A stretch of DNA of 40,337 bases from Fidelibacterota bacterium (lineage in GTDB: Bacteria; Fidelibacterota; Fidelibacteria; Fidelibacterales; Fidelibacteraceae): contig JASGMP010000006.1 in assembly GCA_030156395.1 (NCBI GenBank), positions 1-40,337 of the forward strand, written 5' to 3'. Positions 33,930 through 40,337 of the stretch are shown piece by piece. The notes below the pieces were generated by a model. The model worked only from the letters and a program-made list of their open reading frames with translations, was not told the DNA's origin and searched no databases. Position 1 is the stretch's first letter; every line of letters begins with the position of its first letter. The position numbers and the translations under genes are program-made.

Positions 33930-35722
33930 TCAGGGATAATGTATATCACAGACAGGTTTCATTTTATATCAGGCTTCTGACAGGATTTTTGATCTGTGTG
34001 ATGGGGGCAGGTGTTCTTTTTGCCGCTACACCCCGGGTGAGTGTCTCCGTTTCGGAAAATGACATTTCCTTGAAAGAACGGTTTCAGCTAACCTTTACTT
34101 TTGAAAACTTTTCCGGTAATCCGGATCCGGATGTATCCCGACTTAAAGATTTTTCCGTGATATCCGGTCCATCCAAATCAAACCAGTATTCCTGGATCAA
34201 CGGCCAGTCTACAAAGGTATACTCAGTAACATATACTTTGGCTCCATTAAAGACAGGTCGGCTCACAATCCCATCCTACACCTTTCAGGACAAGCGGCGG
34301 ACCTTTCAGACTGAAGCATTGACCATTCATGTCCGGGAACCTGAAGGTGTTCCGGATACCCGAGCCGATCAAACCCGTCTGAAACCATTCTATTTTGAGA
34401 TTCTTCCTTCAACTCATACACCCTATTTGGGTGAACCCTTTATCTTATCGTATAAAATATATTTTCGCGAGAATATCCGGAATTATCAGGTAGATAAAAC
34501 CATGTTTACAGGATATATTACGGATTATTTGCCGGCTCCCCGGAATCCGGTGGTGAGGACCGAAACAGTGCAGGGAGTATCCTATCAGTCGGCCATTTTA
34601 CAGCAGGTAGTCCTTACACCGGCTTTCAGTGGAAGAGATACGATTCCATCCCAGGTGATTCGTCTGGAAGTGGAAAGCCCCCACCAGGGCCGTCGATCTA
34701 TCTTTGATGATCCTTTTGGCATGGGGATCCAATTGAGAAATGTGGATGTAGTATCCCCTGAGCTGGTCCTGAATATCCGTCCACTGCCTCCAGATCCGCC
34801 GGCTTCTTTTACAGGTGCCGTGGGATCCTTTACCCTGCATGCGGCTTTTGATACGGTAGAAACTGAAGAAAATCAGGCCGTTACCTTAAAAATTGAAGTC
34901 AGAGGAAAAGGGAATTTTAAGAATTTTACCTTTCCAAAACCGGAATTTCCCGATCAGTTTATGGTTTTCGAGCCGGAAACACAGGAAAATGTCCGTCTGA
35001 CCGATAAAGGATATACCGGTAGCAAAACATGGGAATACGTGATCATTCCCAATTATCAAGGGACCTATTACTTTGAACCCGTAGAATTTTCATATTTCTC
35101 ACCCAAAGATGGAAAATACAAGAAACAAATGGTGTCGGATCTGATTTTAACGGTTACACCCAACACGCGCCTAATCCGGGAACAGCAGAAGGGACTCAAT
35201 CGCCGTGAAGTAGAACTTTTGTCGCAGGATATCCGTTTTATTCAGCTGAAAGAAGGGAAAATCATACCTGAAGCGTCCCGTCATACCATACGCGGGGTGG
35301 ACTGGATCGGCTATGGTATTTCTTTTATCATCTGTGTTCTCTGGGCTTTTTTTGCCGGAACGAAGAAATTTCTGGAAAGAAATCCAACCTATGTGAGAAA
35401 AAAAGCAGCTTATCGAACCCTGGAAGCAGCGGTTCGGGATTTACCGACGGATGCGGATGAAGTTATCAGGATGCTTCCAAAACTTTTTGCCCGGTATGTG
35501 GCAGACAAAGAAGGTCACGGCCGACAAAATCTGACCCGAAGTGATGTGATGGCATACTGCCGTGAGAAAATCCATGATGAAACGCTTTTACACCGTATTG
35601 ATGCCTGGTGGAAAGAAGTAGAATTTTTAAATTATCTGCCGTCTGAAACAGATGATGCAAAAGTACAAAAACTGAAAGAGGAGATGTTGATCTTGATTCG
35701 TCATCTGGAGAAAATGAGATGA
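33926..35722 (+). CDS. batD: BatD: large BatD/oxygen-tolerance family membrane protein
   Basis: A 598-residue protein beginning with GTG at the batC stop. It has an N-terminal helix/signal (about 16-34) and several Ig-like beta-rich stretches. Family motifs are FSVISGPSKSNQYSWING, SYTLAPL-like VTYTLAPLKTGRLTIPSYTF, and GNFKNFTFPKPEFP, in the pattern of BatD (DUF7-type oxygen-tolerance) proteins. A single C-terminal membrane helix lies near 459-479 (IGYGISFIICVLWAFFAG), followed by a cytoplasmic helical tail of about 119 residues. It overlaps batE by 4 bases. Confidence 0.87.
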   Translation: MIRDNVYHRQVSFYIRLLTGFLICVMGAGVLFAATPRVSVSVSENDISLKERFQLTFTFENFSGNPDPDVSRLKDFSVISGPSKSNQYSWINGQSTKVYSVTYTLAPLKTGRLTIPSYTFQDKRRTFQTEALTIHVREPEGVPDTRADQTRLKPFYFEILPSTHTPYLGEPFILSYKIYFRENIRNYQVDKTMFTGYITDYLPAPRNPVVRTETVQGVSYQSAILQQVVLTPAFSGRDTIPSQVIRLEVESPHQGRRSIFDDPFGMGIQLRNVDVVSPELVLNIRPLPPDPPASFTGAVGSFTLHAAFDTVETEENQAVTLKIEVRGKGNFKNFTFPKPEFPDQFMVFEPETQENVRLTDKGYTGSKTWEYVIIPNYQGTYYFEPVEFSYFSPKDGKYKKQMVSDLILTVTPNTRLIREQQKGLNRREVELLSQDIRFIQLKEGKIIPEASRHTIRGVDWIGYGISFIICVLWAFFAGTKKFLERNPTYVRKKAAYRTLEAAVRDLPTDADEVIRMLPKLFARYVADKEGHGRQNLTRSDVMAYCREKIHDETLLHRIDAWWKEVEFLNYLPSETDDAKVQKLKEEMLILIRHLEKMR

Positions 35723-36489
35723 GGCTTGATATCAAGCACCTGCTGTTACTGATGCTCATACCCCTGATCCTTTTTGCACAGGAGGAAGAACGTGAGCGTC
35801 TTTTTGTGAAAGCCAACGCTTATTATTCATCCGAGCAGTACAGCCTGGCTTTGGATCTTTATGAAGAAATTGCCGAAACGGGCCGGGTAAGTTTTGAACT
35901 CTACTACAATATGGGAAATTGTTATTACAGACTAGGTCAGACAGGACAAGCCATCCGGTATTGGGAAAAAGCGAAGCGAATCCGGCCAAGGGACTCACAG
36001 GTGAATCATAACCTGACTTTGGCCAGGCTCCAGATAACGGACAAAATGGTTCTTCCTGAAGCCTTTCTTCCCATCCAGATCTGGTGGGATCTGAGGGATA
36101 TGCTGGGAGCTTCTTTCAGTTTCCGCTTGTCCGGGTATTTTTTTATGACCGGCTTGATTCTCTTTATTCTCTCAAGGAAACTCTTTAAAAAAAAATGGCT
36201 TAAACGACTTTCAAATCCCCTGATTGTCATACTATCAATCCTGTTTATAATCACTTTATCTCTATCCTTGCATACACGCCATTATGATAAAACACACCGA
36301 TTTGGTATTCTTCTGGCAAAACAGGTTGAAGTGAAAAGTGCGCCCCGGGATGCCGCCAATACCCTGTTTATGCTCCATGAAGGATCCAAGGTGCGAATTC
36401 TGGATAAAGCCGGGAACGAATGGGTGGAGGTCTCTTATTATGATGACAAGATAGGCTGGATTAAACAAAATCAGATTGGAGATATTTGA
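35719..36489 (+). CDS. batE: BatE: TPR and SH3-like membrane protein
   Basis: A 256-residue protein: signal/anchor (1-20), TPR repeats (about 26-105, with YYNMGNCYYRLGQTGQAIRYW), and two membrane helices (about 134-152 and 167-185). A C-terminal SH3-like region (VEVKSAPRDAANTLFMLHEGSKV, then WVEVSYYDDKIGWI) follows. This layout is the BatE type and completes the five-gene set in the order A-B-C-D-E. It shares its TGA with the next gene's ATG (TGATG at 36487-36491). Confidence 0.85.
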   Translation: MRLDIKHLLLLMLIPLILFAQEEERERLFVKANAYYSSEQYSLALDLYEEIAETGRVSFELYYNMGNCYYRLGQTGQAIRYWEKAKRIRPRDSQVNHNLTLARLQITDKMVLPEAFLPIQIWWDLRDMLGASFSFRLSGYFFMTGLILFILSRKLFKKKWLKRLSNPLIVILSILFIITLSLSLHTRHYDKTHRFGILLAKQVEVKSAPRDAANTLFMLHEGSKVRILDKAGNEWVEVSYYDDKIGWIKQNQIGDI

Positions 36490-36947
36490 TGAGACGCATG
36501 ATGGTTATGCTTCTTGTTTTATTCAAAGGGGCTACTGCTCAGGTTGAACAGGATGAATGGATCGATCCTGAAACCCTGAAAGATGATCGGGTATTTTCTT
36601 ATCAGACAGTTCAGGCTTCTGATTCAACGATTATGGATTATATCCGGGATACAACAGGGTTGAATGTTGAAGATTCCATCCTGGTCCGGAGGGGCTATCG
36701 TGTTCAGATCATCTCTACACAGGATGTGGATCAGGCGGAAATTATGGCAGACAGGGCTATGGAATTTTTCAACCAGCCCGTCTACATCGTTTTTGAATCC
36801 CCGTATTACAAAGTAAGAATCGGAGATTTCCTCAGTGATATGGATGCCATGGATATTGAACGGAAGGCCCGCCAAAGCGGTTATCCCGGCGCCTGGATTG
36901 TACCCAGTGATGTTAATGTCCATAACCCAAACCGGCATTATAAATGA
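36489..36947 (+). CDS. SPOR-domain periplasmic protein
   Basis: A 152-residue protein from ATG 36489. It has a short signal sequence (MRRMMVMLLVLFKGATAQ), an acidic linker, and a C-terminal SPOR-like region (about 65-140): GYRVQIISTQDVDQAEIMADRAM, then YYKVRIGDF and ARQSGYPGAWIVPSD. SPOR domains bind denuded glycan strands of peptidoglycan, often at division sites. It is coupled to batE by a one-base overlap and to the next gene by ATGA, extending the Bat transcript into envelope functions. Confidence 0.8.
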   Translation: MRRMMVMLLVLFKGATAQVEQDEWIDPETLKDDRVFSYQTVQASDSTIMDYIRDTTGLNVEDSILVRRGYRVQIISTQDVDQAEIMADRAMEFFNQPVYIVFESPYYKVRIGDFLSDMDAMDIERKARQSGYPGAWIVPSDVNVHNPNRHYK

Positions 36948-38056
36948 GTCAGAAAATCCTCACACCGACTGCACTGATTTTCTTCTTCCTCTTGCCCTGT
37001 CATATTCTGGCTGACAGTCTCTTAGTACAAGGCGTGCATAGGATTCAAAATTATCAGTTTCCTGAAGGTCAGGCACTCTTCAGAAAAGCAGATATTCCTG
37101 AACCGGTCAGGGCTTTTTATCTTCTGAATTCCGAGTATATGAGACTGAAAATCAACGGTCATTATACGGAGGCCAATGTATTTCTTATTGAAGGGATTGA
37201 AGAAGCAAAAGATCTTTTTGATGCGGCTTTGGATAAAAGTAGTCCTGAATATGCCAAAATTCTCATGCACTATGGGGCGTTACTGGGGCTCAAATCCCAG
37301 GTATTTATGGCAGAAAGTAGATATTTACAGGGTTATTACCATGGATTGCGGGGGATCGAAAAAGTAAAAAAAGCATACGACATGGATACAACCTTAACGG
37401 ATGCTCTGCTGGCCATGGGGACTTATGAATTTTACAGTGGCATTATGGCACAACATTATTCGGTGATAGGCGCAGCTATTGATGCAGACGACGCCATCCG
37501 GCGAGGACTCGATTATTTTTGGCAGACCTGGAACCGGGGTGAACGTTCGAAAGCGGAAGCAGGTCATTTGTTGCTGTTGATTTATGTTTATGAATTACAT
37601 GATTATCCAAAGGCACTCAGGATAGGAGAAGCGCTGATAACAGAGTATCCCGGGAACCTGGAAAACCGAGCCCTTTATGCTGAAACTCTTATTCTCTCCG
37701 GTCGCTTTCATCGGGCAGATGAAATCCTGGGGGATTTTGATACATATACTTCCTGGCTGGATTCCGAGGGGAAAAGGGTATGGAATCTGAGAAAAAAATA
37801 TATTCAGGCCGTATATGCCATGGAAAAAGGGGATTTTGAAACAGCCGAATCCCTATTCCAGGAGGTCATTAAAAAATATTGTTTTGAATATCAATGGCAG
37901 AAAAACAGGTCCCTTTTAAAAATCGGGCAGATGGCTGATCTTCAGGGAAACCGAAAAAAAGCCCGGCGTTATTATCAGCAGGTCGTGGATTCCAAAGAGA
38001 CAACCCGGGCTGTTCTGGAAGCTGAAAAATATCTGAAAAAGCCCTATTCACTATGA
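36944..38056 (+). CDS. TPR-containing exported protein, function unknown
   Basis: A 370-residue protein with an N-terminal signal peptide (residues 8-23, PTALIFFFLLPCHILA; no good lipobox around the cysteine). The rest is helical, with TPR-like pairs, most clearly at about 285-355 (YAMEKGDFETAESLFQEVIKKY and KIGQMADLQGNRKKARRYYQQVV). A middle block (ALLAMGTYEFYSGIMAQ) may be family-specific. I know no function. Overlaps of 4 bases on both sides tie it to the Bat-SPOR chain. Confidence 0.75.
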   Translation: MSQKILTPTALIFFFLLPCHILADSLLVQGVHRIQNYQFPEGQALFRKADIPEPVRAFYLLNSEYMRLKINGHYTEANVFLIEGIEEAKDLFDAALDKSSPEYAKILMHYGALLGLKSQVFMAESRYLQGYYHGLRGIEKVKKAYDMDTTLTDALLAMGTYEFYSGIMAQHYSVIGAAIDADDAIRRGLDYFWQTWNRGERSKAEAGHLLLLIYVYELHDYPKALRIGEALITEYPGNLENRALYAETLILSGRFHRADEILGDFDTYTSWLDSEGKRVWNLRKKYIQAVYAMEKGDFETAESLFQEVIKKYCFEYQWQKNRSLLKIGQMADLQGNRKKARRYYQQVVDSKETTRAVLEAEKYLKKPYSL

Positions 38057-39084
38057 ATTCGATCTTTTCTTTTTCCAAATCTATCACCCTGATTCCTGTA
38101 CAAGAAAAGCATATATCTATAATCTGGAACATGCGGAAAGCCCACCCGGCATGGCAGCACATCCGGAGAGAACACATTGAAAAAGCCGTGACTGAAAAAT
38201 GGTCAGGAACTCCTGTTTCCCGGTGGTTGATAACTATTCAGGACAGGATCTATGGTGAAATAGGGTGGAAATCCTATACACCGGGAGAATACCTGTATCT
38301 GGATGTGATCGTGTACCGGAAAGAATTGTATCGTCTGGACCTGGCCAGGCATTGTATTGTTCCTTTTGTCCGTATGTTATCCCGGAATTTTCGAATCCAT
38401 ACGATCCGCTGTTCCATTTTACGACCGGATCCGATGCTGGAAAAATTCCTGGGATCCATGAATTTCAGGCAAATCTCAGTCCGTCATGTGCCGGAACGGG
38501 ATATTTTTCCCGGAGGTGTGATGGCCTCTTACGAGGTGGAATGTGATCACCTGATTCACAAATTTACCAAAGTGCCAAACATCCGATGGAAATCTCTGCA
38601 ATTAATTCCCTTTAAACTGCTGGATACTGACTCAGCGCCTCTGGATTTTTCAGAATCCCTTAAAACCTTTCCCCATGTAAAAAAACTCATCTCATTGAAA
38701 AGCAGAAAAGATCTGGTGGATTATTATAGCTCGTTACCCATCACATTGGATGTAAAAACGGTTTTATTTACCGGGGGTGGAGAGGCCAGAAAGATTGGAA
38801 CAGCCATCCTCAATGAAGAATTTCCGGACAGCATGATCTGGCATCCCCTGTATCAGACACAGGATCTTGAGGAGGATCTTTTTGCCTGTGTTCTTGATCT
38901 CCTGAGAGATAACCCTACTATCCGCTCCGGGCATGTCCATAAAGCTGAACAGCAAAAAATTTGCCTGTTGAAAACCTTCAATTTTATTCAAGATGCCCAT
39001 GATGCAGAGGGGTTTAGCTCCTGGCACCTGGAAACGGTTGCCCTTCCTGAGCGTGATTTGCTTTTGAACCGGGATCAAAAATAA
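38053..39084 (+). CDS. GNAT-like acetyltransferase-related protein, two-part
   Basis: A 343-residue soluble protein with no signal peptide. The N-terminal half (about 1-170) looks GNAT-like: ITLIPVQEKHISIIWNMRKAHPAWQ, IYGEIGWKSYTPGEYLYLDVIV, and the LDLARHCIVPFVRMLSRNF helix. The C-terminal half (about 235-330) has DVKTVLFTGGGEARKIGTAI, with repeated alternation to a helix and strand, and could be a second degenerate GNAT. No firm match to a named family is possible by eye. It is the last gene of the overlapping chain. Confidence 0.55.
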   Translation: MNSIFSFSKSITLIPVQEKHISIIWNMRKAHPAWQHIRREHIEKAVTEKWSGTPVSRWLITIQDRIYGEIGWKSYTPGEYLYLDVIVYRKELYRLDLARHCIVPFVRMLSRNFRIHTIRCSILRPDPMLEKFLGSMNFRQISVRHVPERDIFPGGVMASYEVECDHLIHKFTKVPNIRWKSLQLIPFKLLDTDSAPLDFSESLKTFPHVKKLISLKSRKDLVDYYSSLPITLDVKTVLFTGGGEARKIGTAILNEEFPDSMIWHPLYQTQDLEEDLFACVLDLLRDNPTIRSGHVHKAEQQKICLLKTFNFIQDAHDAEGFSSWHLETVALPERDLLLNRDQK

Positions 39085-39092
39085 GATATAAA
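39064..39092 (+). promoter_or_regulatory. Putative sigma70-like promoter for the histidine kinase
   Basis: TTGAAC (39064-39069), 17 bases and TATAAA (39087-39092) give a promoter starting inside the end of the GNAT-like gene. The following leader (39093-39186) is AT-rich. An AGGA (39171-39174) lies 12 bases before the kinase ATG, which is distant for a ribosome-binding site. Confidence 0.45.
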
Positions 39093-39186
39093 TTTTTAAA
39101 TTTAATATGATTATATAAATTATTGGGAATTATCAGTTCCTTCTGTGTAAATTTCCCCGAATTGTTTAACAGGAAAACACTCCCCT

Positions 39187-40337
39187 ATGATTGTACAGCT
39201 GATCTACAATGCCGCTTTATTGATTGCGTTATCTTCACTTTACGGTGTGGTTGTTCATTATCGTCGGGATGGATCCATTGGAAATAAACTGTTAACGGGA
39301 TTGTTATTTGGTGTCATATCCGTAGCCGGGATGAATCTGACGGTTCATTTTCACCCGGGCATATTCTATGACGGTCGGTCCATTGTGCTCGTCCTGGCCG
39401 GATTGTTTGGTGGAGGATATGCTTCTCTGGTGTCTGTGTTCATCGCTGCGTCATACCGGGCTCTGGTGGGTGGTGTAGGAACTGTAGCAGGAATTGCCAC
39501 AATCATCAGCAGTGCCGCTACGGGACTGATATTTCGCAGATTATGGCATAATGAGCCTTATAAAATGGGTCCATGGGCCTTACTGGGAGTGGGAGTTGTG
39601 GCTCATATCCTGATGCTGGCCTGTCAGCTTCTTTTACCTTGGGAAATGGCATTGGATACCATCGCCCACATCTGGAAACCGGTAATGGCGGTTTTTCCCA
39701 TGGCAACTCTGATGATGGGACTGTTATTGGGGAATGAAGAACGGCGTGTCGTGATGGAGAATCGTCTACGGGAGAGCAAAGCCTCACTTCATATTGCCCA
39801 GGAAATTGCCCACATGGGAAGCTGGGAATATGATTTAAAAAGGGATGAAGCCACTTGGTCGGATAATACTCCCACAGTTTTTGGCCTTTCCCCGCATTCT
39901 AAACCGGTAAAATATAAGGATTTTATGCATGCTATTAATCCTGAGGACAAACATCTGGTTCTGTCGGCGTTTGAAAACATTAAAAAGAAGAAATCCCCTG
40001 TGGAAGTGGAACTGAAGGTCGTTGATTATATGGGAAAGCTTCACTATATCCAAAATAAATTGATCCCGGTTCTGGAAAATGGTGAAGTGGTTACCATCAA
40101 GGGTGTCAGCGTAGATGTGACCGATCGCAAAACAGCAGATATTCGTCTTAAAAACAACCTGAGGGAAAAAGAGATCCTTCTGAAAGAAATTCACCACCGG
40201 GTCAAGAATAACTTGAATGTTATTATCAGCCTGTTGAATATGCAACAACGGACTATCCGGACAAAAGAAGATGCATTGAAAGCATTCGATGAAATCCGGA
40301 ACCGGATTTTTTCCATGAGCCTTGTTCATGCAAAACT
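39187..40337 (+). CDS. Sensor histidine kinase with multi-TM sensor, PAS and HisKA_2 H-box (3' truncated by window)
   Basis: The frame from ATG 39187 is open to the window end (383 residues), so the catalytic ATPase domain lies outside. Residues 1-183 contain about five to six hydrophobic helices resembling a 5TM sensor of LytS type ([25 protein letters not shown] and RALVGGVGT, then [15 protein letters not shown]). Residues 200-312 form a PAS domain ([19 protein letters not shown]; ending VSVDVTDRK). At 334-352 is [19 protein letters not shown], the HisKA_2-type phospho-acceptor box, probably His337. The ligand is unknown. No response regulator is seen in the window. Confidence 0.88.
   Translation, partial: MIVQLIYNAALLIALSSLYGVVVHYRRDGSIGNKLLTGLLFGVISVAGMNLTVHFHPGIFYDGRSIVLVLAGLFGGGYASLVSVFIAASYRALVGGVGTVAGIATIISSAATGLIFRRLWHNEPYKMGPWALLGVGVVAHILMLACQLLLPWEMALDTIAHIWKPVMAVFPMATLMMGLLLGNEERRVVMENRLRESKASLHIAQEIAHMGSWEYDLKRDEATWSDNTPTVFGLSPHSKPVKYKDFMHAINPEDKHLVLSAFENIKKKKSPVEVELKVVDYMGKLHYIQNKLIPVLENGEVVTIKGVSVDVTDRKTADIRLKNNLREKEILLKEIHHRVKNNLNVIISLLNMQQRTIRTKEDALKAFDEIRNRIFSMSLVHAK

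Noticed and set aside
39090-39135. AT-rich inverted repeats between the GNAT-like gene and the kinase
   Set aside because: The AATTTA/TAAATT arms are low-complexity A/T sequence and are not informative. There is no terminator-like GC stem.

Overview
This window reads as an ordinary, densely packed chromosomal segment of a Gram-negative (diderm) bacterium. Envelope genes for a double-membrane cell are present: apolipoprotein N-acyltransferase, an LPS-heptose-type cytidylyltransferase and a LysM lytic transglycosylase. Several markers point to the FCB superphylum: a complete BatA-BatE locus, DUF2851 and DUF4321 proteins, an HU gene followed by a tiny bS22/mS38-like basic peptide, and the order rplM-rpsI-rpsB-tsf-pyrH-frr. 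My best guess is Ca. Marinimicrobia (Neomarinimicrobiota) or a nearby lineage. That placement is an inference from gene content, not a measurement. I saw no transposon, phage, CRISPR array, tRNA or rRNA.

Layout. 1-3692: serS (5' end outside the window), plsC, a DUF2851 protein and a stand-alone HldE/RfaE-type cytidylyltransferase. 3725-6865: a promoter, then lytic transglycosylase (SLT plus LysM repeats), sppA, HU, and a 31-residue basic peptide that resembles a ribosomal protein. Two hairpins follow at 6873-6971. 6978-10955: xseA-xseB-nadK-folB-folK-deoxynucleoside kinase-small membrane protein, almost all translationally coupled. 11095-11610: a monocistronic Dps-like ferritin with its own promoter/operator and a strong bidirectional terminator. 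11760-15349 (minus strand): rplM-rpsI-rpsB-tsf-pyrH-frr. A 271-bp divergent intergenic region with a 14-bp perfect palindrome separates this from the next plus-strand block. 15621-25052: yicC-gmk-rpoZ-coaBC-udg-dnaB-rel-HU-ruvX-lnt.

25042-31119: two uncharacterised envelope proteins, an orphan EcfT/CbiQ-like membrane protein, truA, an HtrA protease, a PurQ-like protein without its catalytic cysteine, a DUF4321 membrane protein, tatA and gatA. 31173-39084: batA-batB-batC-batD-batE followed without a gap by a SPOR-domain protein, a TPR protein and a GNAT-like protein, forming one eight-gene overlapping chain. 39187-40337: the start of a sensor histidine kinase (multi-TM sensor, PAS, HisKA_2-type H-box) that runs off the window.

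Functionally the window mixes translation and nucleotide housekeeping with envelope maintenance. Most adjacent genes overlap by 1-11 bases (ATGA, GTGA, TGATG or TAATG junctions), which implies long polycistronic mRNAs with coupled translation. The observations most worth a second look are the ribosomal micro-protein at 6770, the degenerate PurQ-like protein at 28618, the extended Bat operon without a visible MoxR ATPase, the palindromic operator candidates before the Dps-like gene and before rplM, a nuclease-like motif pattern in the DUF2851 protein, and a Cys-to-Ser replacement in CoaBC.
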